Program-made: the position numbers and the translations under genes | Shown here: piece after piece, positions 11,427 through 23,033 of the stretch | Numbering within the stretch: position 1 is the first letter of the stretch | How the letters are laid out: every line of letters begins with the position of its first letter | Assembly: GCA_037501455.1 (NCBI GenBank) | Contig: CM074861.1 | Span: 91,117,001-91,181,000 of the forward strand | Direction: 5' to 3' | DNA: 64,000 nucleotides | Source: Lantana camara | Lineage: Eukaryota > Streptophyta > Magnoliopsida > Lamiales > Verbenaceae | The notes under the pieces: model-generated | What the model was told of the DNA's origin: nothing | The model's database searches: none | What the model saw: the letters and a program-made list of their open reading frames with translations, nothing else

Positions 11427-12704
11427 ATGTACAATAAGTAGAACTTCAAAGTAGAGAAACACTCATATAAATAAACAATAAAAATATTTGAAACTATGTT
11501 ATTATATTAAAAAAAAATGTTAAAAGTGTATAATAATTTGTATAATTCTAACTTTTAACATAAGGAATAGTTTATAACTTTTAAATATATTTAATAAAAG
11601 AAAAACATATATAAAAAATATACACAAAAAAACTAAAAAATTTATGTTAACTATATATACGTTATTCCTTATATTGTTTTGTCTTCTTTAATATAATTTC
11701 TGAGTTACTTTTAGTTCTCTTTACTTTTAAAATTATGACTTTTGCACCTAATATTTTTTCTATATTTCTGACTTCAATTCCATCATTTAAAATGGGAACA
11801 TATATATTTTTATTTTTATTTTTATTTTTATGTTTTTGACTTCAATTCCATCATTTAAAACGAGAACATATATTTTTTATTTTTTTTATTCCATAATCTT
11901 GAGAAATTGTAGCTTTTAATATATCATTATCATCACTTTTAGTATAATTAACTTGGGCTAAATATCCATCTCTCAAAACTGTAGTTTGACATATTATCAT
12001 TTTCAATATTATTCCATTGCTCAAATCTCCATCTTCTTCTCCATAATTATAGCTATTTTTGTTTCCATTAACAATCTTCTATTGGTAACTTCTACTTTTG
12101 CATTAATTGCAATGAGAAAGCAAACTGTGTAAATACTTGTAAACTAAGTTTTCTATAATATTTTGAGTGACATTCTCCTAAACAATTAAAAGTATTAATG
12201 ATTTAATTATATAAAATATTAATGGATATTTTAATAATTTATTTATTTATCAATAATTTTCCCAAATTAGAATTATTTGAGAAAATTTTTATTTGCTATA
12301 TTTATTATTTTTATATAGTAATATAGTTTCAAATATTTTGATTGTTTCTTTATTTTGATATTTCTATAATTTGAACTTTTACTTATTTCACGTGATTTGA
12401 AAGAGAGATTTCATATAAATATTTTTGTATGTGTAGCTTTTTAAAAGTTTATCTTTAAATTTAACATGCAAATATACTCAAATAATTAATAGTATGCCAT
12501 CAATTTAATAGTTAACTTCTGATCTATATTATAATTAATTTCTCAAGTGAATTTTTTTGTTATCATAATGTACATTATATTAACTATGTATATTATAACA
12601 CGAATCTATTTGGAGAACAATCTAGCACAAACTAAACACAAAATTGTTATATATCTTTTATTTAGATTATTTATAACTACACGAATATATTTAAATATAA
12701 GATA

Positions 12705-12763
<59 letters not shown>

Positions 12764-13418
12764 TGGAATAGATAAACTCGATGTATAAGGAAAATAAAAA
12801 TAAATTTAATAATATAAAAATAAATGTTCGTCGTTTTCTTTAAAAAAAATGTATGATTTTACTATTAAAATTTATTTGTACTTATTAATAAACAAAAAGA
12901 ATGTCATTAAATTGTATAATTAAAGAAAAAGAGAATATACATGAAACCATTAGAGAATGTGAAAAAGAAAAAATAAATTTCATAAATAGAGACAAAACTT
13001 GAGAAATCCAAAAAGAAATATATACTTAAATAGACAAATAAGAGATTACGACGGATAATATAATAGACAAAACTTAGGCAAATATTAGAAACCTGCTATT
13101 AATTAAAAAGAATATACCACAATATATCTAAAGAAATTTGAAAAACAACAAATTGATCATATTATAATTCTAATTATTTAAGTTCATATACTTTAAATTA
13201 TAATCATATTATAATTCTGTAAACTTATCTATAATTGAATGATTTATATAAATATTTTTCAATGAAATAATTAACTCTAATGTAATATTTTTTAATTAAC
13301 TAATGCTAATATAATTATAATTATTTAAATCTAACTAACCTTACCATCTTCCTTTAGTTTATATAGTAAAACATAAATTAAATACGTAAATATTATTTAG
13401 ATGGAATGATTCACATAA
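11427..13418. repeat. AT-rich repeat stretch with a long AT microsatellite
   Basis: No gene. A phrase starting TGACTTCAATTCCATCATTT is tandemly duplicated at about 11767 and 11838. Sequence around 12300-12420 matches 37205-37350, next to the Helitron 3' terminus at 37504. About 13136-13440 matches 37846-38240. An AT dinucleotide run of about 26 units lies at 12709-12760. Confidence 0.45.
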
Positions 13419-13460
13419 TCTATCTATATTATAAAAGTACGAGGGTTTTTGATTTTTTAC
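13419..13460 (+). mobile_element. Helitron-type 5' terminus
   Basis: TCTATCTATATTATAAAAGT followed by ACGAGG, preceded by A, fits the A/TC insertion style of Helitron 5' ends. A Helitron Rep relic lies 600 bp downstream on the same strand, so this may be the start of the element that once encoded it. No matching 3' end was found before the LINE relic at 14.8 kb. Confidence 0.5.
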
Positions 13461-14000
13461 GACTTAATATACCATAATTTAAAATTGCAGATCGTGAGAC
13501 CAAAGTTACTTTAAATTATGAATACTGAGCAGACTCAATGTGTATGCAAATAAAAATAAGACACAATGTAATTTTATAATTAATTTTTTATATTATTCAA
13601 TTAAACATTCCTTGACTTTTTACATAAATATACTCTTTTAATTATTTCTACTACATACATAAAATCAATAACAAAAAAACTGACATAAATTTTAAATAAT
13701 ATACTCATTAAAAAATATAAATAAGAAAATAAAATATAACACAAAATGAAAAAAGGAGAAATAAAAAGTGATAAATGATAATTAGTTAAAATAAATAATT
13801 ACTTAATTTTAGTATGTATACACACGCACATCAAATTTAAAAGACAATTTAAATAATTCTTTTATTTAATTTTAATAATGATGTCACTCAGGTTTATATT
13901 AGCACGAAGAAGAATGCATGCATTTATATAGATCTTATTATATTTTACATATTGACCAATCGTTAATTGTATCATTCATTATTCATGATTTAAAAGACAT

Positions 14001-14665
14001 ACATCAAGACTTTTTCGAGAAAAGTTACAAGATTTAAAAGATTAAGTATTCAATAAGGAGATATTTGGAAAGGTGGTTGCACATATCCATGTAATCGAGT
14101 TTCAAAAGAGATGGTTGTCACATGCTCATATTTTGATAATCTTGAGGTCAAAATATAAAATTACAATATAGGGTCAGCTTCCTCAATTTGTCTCTGTCAA
14201 ATTTTCTGATTAAGATAACAATCTTGAACTTTATGTGTAAGTTATAAAACACATGATGCTTAAATCATGTGGCTGAAAAATTTTACATAATTCTTGTATG
14301 ACGAACGGAAAATGTAAATATAATTACTCACATTCATATTATGAAAACACAATATAAGGTAAAGATGAATATACGATCTATATAAGGAGAAGAATCGGTG
14401 TGATGATTCAAGTTCGCAATGCACACATTATAGCCTGTATGTAGTACCATTTAATAAATATCTCTTATTAAGGTATAATTCTTATATTAATGTCGGAATT
14501 TTTTCCAGAGTTACAACTTTAAAATATCTTTACAAATATATTTATAAAGGACACGACAAAGTGAGAATTAATATGATTTACAATGATAAACAACACTCAG
14601 TAGATGAGATTAAACAATTTCAAGATGCTAGATTGGTCTTATGTAATATGGAGAATTTTAAATTA
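14001..14665 (+). pseudogene. Relic of Helitron Rep/helicase protein
   Basis: A degraded part of the RepHel protein that Helitrons use for rolling-circle transposition. In one frame, 14061 onward reads IFGKVVAHIHVIEFQKRW and then LSHAHIL, whose HAH is the two-histidine (HUH) metal-binding motif of the Rep nuclease. In another frame, 14441 onward reads VVPFNKYLLLRYN followed by KYLYKYIYKGHDKVRI, which is characteristic of the region after the nuclease motif in plant Helitron proteins. A stop (TAA, 14043-14045) and at least one frameshift between the two blocks show that it is dead. The helicase part is missing. Recognition is from family knowledge, without a search. Confidence 0.8.
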
Positions 14666-15200
14666 ATTTGAAAGAGATTGATCGAGCAGTTATCAATTTA
14701 AATCAATAATTTTCAAAGCAATAACACGTGACTTATTGATCAAATCAAAATTTAAAGGATATTTTGACTTGAGATCATTGCTCTAAAACAATGGTCACAA
14801 AACACTTCCCAATTATGTGTTGGTCGAAAAGCGAAAACGCAATAAAAACTTCTTATAAAGAATTTCCAGAGCATTGTGTATGAGATAAGCAAGGTAAATA
14901 TTAGAGAGATTTGGAGAAAGAATTGATGGTGGAATATAACAAACTATTACAATAAGATGAGATTATTTAGTTTTAAAAGTCAAGAATTGACTCTAATTTG
15001 GGGATAATAATGCGCACTTCTTTCATCTCCCAGCCTTAACAAGAAGAAGGAGGAACTGGATAAATGCTCTCAAACTACGTGATGAATGGGAAACAAATAA
15101 TGACTAACTGAAACAACACACTTGGGAGTACTGCACCAAGCTATTTAGTGGAGATACTATCGAAGAGGTGACGAGTCTTAGCATTAGCCTGCACCAACGA

Positions 15201-15397
15201 TGTAATGTCTCACATCAGAGGAAGAGGAGAACTAAGCCTTCCTTATAAGGGGGTGGATACCTCTTCCCTGTAGAGGCCTTTTCCTGGGTGGGCGCCTTTG
15301 GCTTAAATTCCACCGGGAAGAACAAAACCGTGAGGCTATACCGCCTTATGGATAACAAAGCGGACAATATCTACAGATGGGTTTTCGGGCTGTTACA
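15201..15397 (+). repeat. TRIM 5' LTR
   Basis: The 197-bp left repeat runs from TGTAATGTC to TGTTACA. The phrase AACAAAACCGTGAGGCTA and the following CGGACAATATC are shared with the right repeat and are familiar from plant TRIM elements. Confidence 0.88.
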
Positions 15398-15478
15398 AAT
15401 GGTATCAGAGCCGGGGCCCGGGCCGGTGTGACAGCGACGACGCTGGGCTCCCATTGGGGGGGGGGGGTGGAGGATGGA

Positions 15479-15673
15479 TGTAATGTCCCACATCGGAGGA
15501 AGAGGAGAACTAAGCCTTCCTTACAAGGGGGTGGATACCTCTTCCCTATAGAGGCCTTTTCCTAGTTGGGCGCCTTTGGCTTAAATGCCACCGGGAAGAA
15601 CAAAACCGTGAGGCTATGCCGACTTATGGATAGCAGCGGACAATATCTACAGACGGGTTTTCTGGCTGTTACA
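15479..15673 (+). repeat. TRIM 3' LTR
   Basis: The 195-bp right repeat begins directly after a long G run and ends TGTTACA, followed by the target duplication AACGA. Confidence 0.88.
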
Positions 15674-17699
15674 AACGAACCCTGGAAAGATAACTTGGCA
15701 AGAACGGCCTCAAATAAAAGAATCTTGAGGCATTCACCCGTACAAAGTGGTAGGAGCAGTTGGTTTTCAAGCCTACTTTTTCCAAACCCATTAGGATATA
15801 GTGGGAGACTCGATAGTGAAATCTATCAATGATTATATGGTAGAGAATTAATTCTCAATACCCTTGTTGGGTATTTATTTTTCCAATTGTGAAAGTTAAT
15901 GCTCCAGAAAAAATAGGTGAGCTTGGGCCCATTACATTGTGCAACGTATTGCTTAAAATGATCACCAAGATGATTGTACTCTGGTATGTTGGGAGGCCCT
16001 CACACTGCTTTTTGTGGGCGATATAATATTGAGAGTTAAGATTACCATAAATGGAGCGATGTGCATTCGAATTGTAGTTGAGGTATTTTGCAGGGCTTTA
16101 GGCCTCAAATTATACTTCAGCAAATCATGTATATTATTTGCACCTTATGTACCTAATGATTTAAAGCAACATGTTATTAGAATTTTAAGTATGAAAGGAT
16201 AACTCAGAGAACTATCTTGGGGTGCAGATGAGCTTTGACTGAAACTATAGCGAGATTTTCTCAACGGTGATTGAGAGACCGTCGAGAAAAACGCTTAACG
16301 GGATAGAATACCAAAATGCTAAGTCTTCCTGGATGAATGACACTTATTCAGTCTATCACGAGTTTGATCCCTATCTATCTGATACACACGAATTGATTCT
16401 CCAAACACGTGTACAATAAACTTGATCGACTCAATTGTGACTTTCTTTGGGTGACTGATACACCAAAGAAACAAATCCATTTTATAGGAAGGAAGAAGGT
16501 GATTAGAAAGAATCGAGAAGATGGATTGAGTCTTAGAGAAGACCAAAAAAACAATATAGCGATGCTCGCTAAAACGAAATGGAGAATGCTCAACGAGGAG
16601 ATGAAGATGTGGAGCTAGATACATAAGAGAAAAAAATATTTAAGAGGGGAGGAAATTCTTGAACATAAGCCTTAACTTATGGCTTCCTTAGCATGGAAGG
16701 GGATTGTTAGAAACATTCGAATGGTGGAATCGTGCTTATGGTATCAGATGAGACATGCGAGAAAATTGAAAATGTATTTGAAAATTACCTTACCCCTCAA
16801 AAGTTCAAGATTTTTTTTCGTCTTTGCCAACATGGTAGCTCTCACGAGTGCCCTAAGTATGGCAAAAAATTTGGGGAAAGCGATACATGTACATGTTGTT
16901 GCATAAGACATGAAGATGTGGACCGTGTGTTGAGAAGTTGTTCGTTTGCATGCCAGGTGTGGGACAAGATTATTGATGCATAGACATGTCAAAATCTTTG
17001 TGGCTTGCGAGGGTCGGACTGACTAAAAGTGAGCTTTAACAGCAAAATTCAGAGCAACATGTTACCAAATTGTCCTGGGTGGGTTCTCTCAATCTTGAAA
17101 CTCTAAAATTCTTGGAAAACACGAAAACAATGGAGCTATTAGAATGTTATGGATCCTAAAAGCATCACCTTTTGCTACATAAAAGAGTTATCTGAGGCTT
17201 CAATACTAATCAGTAAGGACAAAAAACACAGGTAAAAGAAAGTTCGCATTGAGTTGTCGTGGAATAAACTCAAGAAGGGGTGGATGAAACTATACTCGGA
17301 TGGAAGCTTTATAACCACACCAACAATGATTTAGTCAGGGGCGTCACCTGAGATGACAACAAAAGATGAGTGTTAGGATATACTATGAATATTGGTAGAG
17401 TTTCAATAAATATGGTAGAGTTATTGGGCTTACATAAGGGATTAACACTAACTTGGGAAAGACATTTTCCAAAAATTAATGTTGAGATTGATTCAAAGGT
17501 AGTGGCGAATTAATGGATAACAACGAAGAATAATGAAAAGCACTACATGAGAAATATAATATTTGATAGCCCAAATTTACCCCGCTGCTCTGGGAAACTT
17601 AGATTGAACACATTATGAGAGAAAGAAATATGATGACAGATAAATTTGCAATGATAACTTACAAGGTTCAAGATAAGTACTGCGTCTAGGGTGCTCCGC

Positions 17700-18005
17700 A
17701 GACGGAACTAGATGAGTCTTATCTTCTTTGGGTGACTAATATAACAAAGAAATGAACCCATCTTATAGGGTTAAAGAAGGTGATTAGAAAGAAGCGAGAA
17801 TGGGGATTGGGTGTTACACAAGCCCAAAAAAATAGAATAGCGAAGTTCGCTAAAATAGGATGGAGAATACTTAACAAGGAGACAACACTGCGGAGCTAGA
17901 TATATAAGAATAGATATTTAAAAGAGGGGGAAGGGATATTCTTGAAAGTAAGCCTCAACTTTTGGCTTCTCGAGCATGAATGAGGATTGTTAGAAGTATT
18001 TAGTT
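17700..18005 (+). pseudogene. LINE relic copy 2, left part
   Basis: This region repeats, with differences, the part of copy 1 at about 16430-16720 (phrases TCTTTGGGTGAC and GAAGGTGATTAGAAAGAA). It is therefore a second LINE copy lying directly after the RNase H end of copy 1 in the same direction. The chromovirus inserted at 18006 splits it; the rest resumes at 23271. Confidence 0.72.
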
Positions 18006-18242
18006 TGTAGCACCCTAAACCCCAAGGCGCCACATCCCCCGCACTATAGACTCGATCCATGTATGAAATAATATTTTCGATGATATGAATTCAAAGAATT
18101 GATATGAATAATGTTTCATGAATTTTATAAAAATATGAATGCCACGTAAGAATATATTATAAATTAAAGAAATAAAATAAACCTACGCTCAAAACGCACA
18201 CGTGGCGTGCTTACCTGTTCATCCGGAAACCGGGGCGTTACA
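18006..18242 (-). repeat. Chromovirus 3' LTR (237 bp)
   Basis: On the minus strand it starts TGTAACGCCCCGG and ends GGGTGCTACA. It shares the start TGTAACGCCCCG and the module GTGCGGGGGATGTGG near its 3' end with the 1.8-2.9 kb LTRs in this window, but lacks everything in between. Confidence 0.95.
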
Positions 18243-18256
18243 ACTCTCCCCCCCTT
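18243..18256 (-). other. Chromovirus polypurine tract
   Basis: Minus strand AAGGGGGGAGAGT directly before the 3' LTR; the expected primer for plus-strand DNA synthesis. Confidence 0.8.
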
Positions 18257-18280
18257 AGAAGAATCTGGTCCCCAGATTCT

Positions 18281-19303
18281 CTAGTCTTGCTCGAACAACT
18301 CCGGGTGGAACCGTTTCATTTTATCCTCGGTTTCCCAAGTGGCTTCCTCGGTTTTATCGCTTCTCCACAAAACCTTAACCATGGGAATTCTCCGGTTTCT
18401 CAACTCCTGAAATTTCCGATCCAATATTCTAACCGGCCTCTGAACAAAAGTTAAATTCGGTTCCAGTTCAACTTCCTCCACGGGGAGAATCGTGGTCTCA
18501 TCGGGGTAATATTTCCTTAATTGTGAAACATGAAACACGTTGTGAATCCCCGTAAGACTCGGTGGTAGGTCCAGTCGATAGGCTACCTCGCCTATCTTTT
18601 CAAGAATCTCAAACGGACCTAAGTAGCGAGGATTAAGCTTTCCTCCTTTCCCGATCCGGGTGAAACCTTTCCTTGGTGACACCTTCAAGAATACCCGGTC
18701 ACCCACTTCAAATTCTAGATCTCTTCGGCGCTTATCGGCATAGCTCTTCTATCTATCTTGCGCGGCTTTCATCCGTTGTTGGATCATTTGAACCTTTTCA
18801 ATCATAGCCTGAACGACCTTGGAAGGCCTTTCGAATCTTTCACCTCTCTTTACCCCTTCCTGTTTCGACCATTTCCATTCTTCCAAGTCGAAAAACAACG
18901 GAGATCGGCACTTTCTTCCATAAAGTAACTCGTAAGGAGCCATTCCGATCGAAGCCTGAAAGCTGTTATTGTAAGCAAACTCGATCAAGGGAAGCTGTTC
19001 TGCCCAAGAATTCTGAAAATCCATCGCGCAAGCCCGAAGAAGATCTTCCAAATACCTGATTAACCTTTCAGTTTGACCATCTGTTTGCGGGTGGAATGCT
19101 GTACTGAACTTAAGTTTCGTACCCAAGACAGCCTGTAATTCCTGCCACAACTTCGAAGTAAACCTCGGGTCTCGGTCTGAGACTATGCTCACCGGAATAC
19201 CATGAAGTCGAATGATCTCTCTGTTATAGATTTCAGCCAACTTCGGGATCTTATAGGACATCCGGACCGGTAGAAAGTGAGCAGACTTTGTAAATCTATC
19301 CAA
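18281..19303 (-). pseudogene. Chromovirus integrase core and chromodomain
   Basis: The 3' part of pol. Frame 19303-18749 holds the integrase catalytic core ([22 protein letters not shown] and FHPQTDGQTERL, carrying the D, D and E residues). Frame 18706-18281 holds the integrase C-terminal region (LGPFEILEKIGEVAYRLDLP) and a chromodomain-like end (VKVLWRSDKTEEATWE). The two pieces are in the same frame and are separated only by TAG at 18749-18751, in a place where relatives normally have a glutamine, so CAG to TAG is likely. A one-base insertion near 19306-19310 separates the core from the upstream RT part. Confidence 0.9.
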
Positions 19304-20822
19304 GATTACCTAAAATTCCATCAAACCCGCCTTTAACCTTCGGTAATCCGGAAACAAAGTCCATCGTTACTTGTTCCCACTTCCACTCGGGAATAGGTAA
19401 CGGTTGTAGAAGTCCCACGGGTTTTTGGTGCTCAGCTTTCACTTTCTGACAAGTCAGGCAATGTTTCACGTACTCTGCCACGTCTCTCTTCATCCCGTTC
19501 CACCCATAATATTGCTTCAAATCCTTGTACATTTTATTTCCTCCTGGGTGGATCGAGTAGGCTGACTTGTGAGCTTCTTCAAGTAGGACCCGTCTCAATT
19601 CTTCAGGTACTACTACTCTGTTTTTAAACCGAAGCAACCCGGTCTCATCAAACCCAAATGGACTCTCCGGGTCATCCTTAGCTTTACTTACAAGCTTCTG
19701 TACTTCCGGATCCTTATTCTGAGCCTCAAATAATTGATGCCTTAATTCCGACTGAACTGTGATATTAGAAACCCGAGCCTTTAACACAATCGGGACAACT
19801 TCCTCACTTTCCAAACTCGATACACTCGCCTTCCTGCTAAGCGCATCGGCGACCACATTGGCTTTCCCGGGATGGTATTTAATTGTACAATCATAATCTT
19901 CCAACTTTTCCATCCAACGCCGTTGCCTCATATTCAAATCCTTCTGTGTGAATAAATACTGGAGGCTCTTGTGGTCGGTAAAAATCTCAAAGGAAGTCCT
20001 GTAAAGATAATGTCTCCATTTCCCGAGAGCAAAGATCACGGCTGCAAGCTCTAGGTCGTGTGTTGGATAATTCCTTTCATATTCCTTTAACTTCCGAGAA
20101 GCATAAGCGATCACTTTTCCTTTCTGAGTCAAAACACAACCTAAGCCTTCTTTAGAAGCATCTGTGTACACTGCATACTCTTCTGAATCTTCGGGTAGGG
20201 TTAACACCGGAGCTGAGACTAACTTTTCCTTCAGAAAGTTAAAGCTTTGATCACACCTCTCGTCCCAGACAAACTTAACATCCTTCTTTGTCAACCGGGT
20301 TAACGGTGCCGCAATCTTGGAGAAGTCCTGAACAAACCTTCTGTAATAACCGGCCAATCCCAAGAAGCTTCTAATCTCCGAGGCATTCTTTGGTTTTTCC
20401 CACTTAAGCACGGCCTCAATTTTCGAGGGATCGACTTCCAACCCTTTTCCTGAAATCACATGTCCCAAGAATGAAACCCGATCGATCCAAAATTCACACT
20501 TACTGAACTTAGCAAACAACTGATGCTCCTTTAGTATCTGAAGAACGAGCCTGAGATGTCTCGCGTGCTCCTCGGCTGACTTTGAGAAAACCAGAATATC
20601 ATCAATGAAAATCACCACGAACTTGTCGAGGAAAGGCCTGAATATCCGGTGCATCATATCCATAAAAGCTGCAGGGGCGTTAGTTAATCCAAAAGGCATA
20701 ACCACGAACTCGTAGTGCCCGTACCGAGTATTGAATCCTGTCTTTGGAATGTCCTCTGCTCGGATTCGCAGCTGATAGTACCCCTGTCTTAGATCCAGTT
20801 TTGAATAAACCTTGGAACCCTA
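19296..20822 (-). pseudogene. Chromovirus RT, RNase H and integrase zinc region
   Basis: The middle of pol, in frame with the upstream gag-RT part but cut off from it by TAG at 20820-20822. It continues [19 protein letters not shown] and carries the RT active-site block [11 protein letters not shown], RNase H ([13 protein letters not shown] and [11 protein letters not shown]), and the integrase HHCC region ([11 protein letters not shown] with CLTCQ). It ends at a frameshift close to 19300, where the integrase core moves to another frame. Start codons inside this stretch are irrelevant because the protein would be made as part of one polyprotein. Confidence 0.9.
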
Positions 20823-22778
20823 AAGTATATCGAATAACTCCTCGATATGTGGGAGGGGATACTTGTTCTTAATAGTCATCCTGTTCAGCTCCCTGTAATC
20901 GATGCACATTCTTAAAGTTCCGTCCTTTTTCTTTACAAACAATACCGGTGCTCCCCACGGCGAAGAACTAGGCCGAATATACCCAACTTCCAACAGGGCC
21001 TCAAGCTGAACTTTTAATTCCTTCAACTCAGCTGGAGCCATCCGGTACGGAGTTTTTGAATACGGCTCAGCATTCAGGAAAAGATCAATCACGAACTCAA
21101 TCTCCCGCTCAGGAGGCAAAGAATCCAGCTTCTCTGGGAATACCTCGGGGAATTCCTTTACCACTTCAGTATCCTCCAATTTCACCTGATCCTTAGGCTT
21201 GTTCAGAATATAGGCAATGAATCCTGTAGCCCCGTCTCTGACTAATCTCTGAGCCTCTGAAAATGAAAGTAGGGGTACAGTCTTCGAAGTACAGCCCGTA
21301 ACAACTTCTGAACCCAACTGAACCTTCTTAGCCCGACAATCCACAGTAGCACAATTTCTGTAAAGCCAATCCATCCCCAGAATAGCCCCATATCTCTCCA
21401 TTGGCATCATAATAAAATCTGTCAGAAACTCCCGGCCTTCAATCACCACTGGAACATCCTGGTAAACCTGATCCGTCTCTCGCCTACTACCGAAAGGAGT
21501 ACTAACCATATAGCGCACAAAAGTACACATAGCAGGCAAGGGCAAAGTAATAGCAATAGAGTGCGCAAGAAAGGAGTGTGTAGCTCCTGGATCAAATAAT
21601 GTATGGATGTTCGTGCCATGAATGCAAATAATACCTTCAACTACTGCGGCGGGGTCAATCTCAGCATCCTGCTCCTCTCCCGCAAGTGCATAAGCTCGAG
21701 CCCTCACAAGTGGCCTCGGTCCTGCAGGGGGTGGATCCTGGCGATCCGGACAACCGTCAACCAGGTGCTCGTTACTCCCACAGATCAAACATAGGCCCAA
21801 CCGGCGCCTGCAGTTATCATAGGTGTGCGTAGTAAGTCCACACCAGCTGCATCTCGGTCTCTGAGGTGGCTGGGGTGGTGCGGGAGCTCTTGGACCTCTC
21901 GGAAATGGCCCGGTGTACTTAGGTTTCTTCCCGGTGTCCCTCTGAGCTGGAGGTGTAGGGTAAATCATCGGCCTTTTTCCTGAACTCGAACCCTGGCCTG
22001 ATCTCGAGCCTGAAGCCTGTCCGGTCCGTGCAGTAGCTTTCCTAGCATTATCAGAATCCTCAACTTTTAGGGCCTTTGAAGTAGCTTTCGCCCAGGTGCT
22101 GGTATTAGTCGCTTTCAGTGCATCCTGAATGTCCGGCCTCAAACCCTGAACGAACTGCATCGCCTTGTGAAAGTCGTCATTCGCTATGTTGGGTGCATAG
22201 CGAGAAAGTCTCTCGAACTCGACGATATACTGACCCACAGACCTGCCTCCCTGCTTTAATTCTGTAAACTCCCTCAACCTGCGGGTACGGGAAGCTGGAG
22301 GAATGTACTTGTTTCTGAACTCCCGTACAAAGACCTCCCAAGAAATCTCGGTCCCGGCTGCCTCCAGAACAATCTGAGTGCTCTCCCACCAGGAGTAGGC
22401 CTCGCCCTGAATAAGAGTAAGTGTACAGCGAGCCTTCTCCTGACTATCACAAGGGATAAGCTGCCAAATCCTTTCAATCTCTTTTAGCCACATCTCTGCC
22501 TGTATATCGTCTCCCTTATAGAACTTCGGGGGACGCTGGTTCTCAAACTCTCGCAAGATAGCAGAAATGGGGTTCTCCTGAGGTGCTAATGGTGCTGGAG
22601 GTGGTGGAGGAACCCTTTCCTGTAACCTCTGATCAATTAGCCCCACTACCGCATTCATAAAATCCTGGGGCTGTGCCTGAGCCGGCGGAGGAGGGGGTGA
22701 TCTCTCGCGGCGATGATGTCGGCGATGATGATGCCTGTGCCTCGAGGATCGGTCACTGGAACGTCTATCATGCTCCAT
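20820..22778 (-). pseudogene. Chromovirus Gag, protease and RT N-terminus
   Basis: The 652-codon 5' part of the polyprotein, starting at a real ATG (22778) about 235 bp downstream of the PBS. The N-terminus is rich in Arg, His and Pro. The gag core follows ([20 protein letters not shown], about residue 95), then two zinc knuckles ([14 protein letters not shown] and [14 protein letters not shown], about 310-345), protease with [11 protein letters not shown] in place of the usual DSGA (about 390) and the first RT block ([18 protein letters not shown], about 615-635). It ends in an in-frame TAG where the family has glutamine. Confidence 0.92.
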
Positions 22779-23012
22779 CCTGAAATCAGATCACTAAACA
22801 TGCATGGCTTGATCAATAAATGCAAATGTGTGCACACAATTTCCATAATATCAAGTAGCACATGTTCAAGCAAGATCAAATAGTTCAATTAATGCGAATA
22901 AGGGAGTAAATCAAGTAGATCAACCCAATGCAGACTCCCAAATACCACATAATCCTATGCCGTGCGACCTAGACTAACTGGACACGACTCAAGAACCTCG
23001 GTTTTGCAACCG

Positions 23013-23025
23013 GGCTCTGATACCA
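23013..23025 (-). other. Chromovirus primer-binding site
   Basis: Minus strand TGGTATCAGAGCC, complementary to the 3' end of initiator tRNA-Met. The following CGGTTGCAAAACCGAGGTT is also present after the LTR ending at 61753, linking the two elements. Confidence 0.88.
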
Positions 23026-23033
23026 CCTGTAGA

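Larger units (their letters stand above)
15201..15673 (+). mobile_element. Complete TRIM retrotransposon (473 bp)
   Basis: A terminal-repeat retrotransposon in miniature. LTRs lie at 15201-15397 (197 bp) and 15479-15673 (195 bp); both start TGTAATGTC and end TGTTACA. A primer-binding site TGGTATCAGAGCC (15400-15412, initiator tRNA-Met type) and a polypurine tract of G residues (about 15455-15475) enclose an 81-bp interior with no coding capacity. The duplication AACGA (15196-15200, 15674-15678) is perfect. By hand count the LTRs differ at about 13 positions plus a 2-bp indel, so the insertion is old. It interrupts a LINE relic. Orientation is set by PBS and PPT. It depends on proteins from other elements. 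Confidence 0.92.
14800..17700 (+). pseudogene. L1-type LINE ORF2 relic, copy 1
   Basis: A decayed non-LTR retrotransposon reverse transcriptase, broken by many stops and frameshifts and split by the TRIM at 15201-15673. Recognisable blocks in order: KVNAPEKIGELGPITLCNVL (about 15895-15955, RT motif region), SKSCILFAPYVPN (about 16120), CDFLWVTDTPKKQIHF with REDQKNNIAMLAKTKWRML (16430-16590), the zinc-binding zf-RVT region with CTCCCIRHEDVDRVLRSC (about 16890-16950) and an RNase H start GWMKLYSDGSF (about 17275). The endonuclease domain is not seen. It cannot make a protein. Confidence 0.8.

Noticed and set aside
15201..15673. Cassandra-type TRIM with 5S rRNA
   Set aside because: No 5S rRNA sequence is visible in the LTRs.
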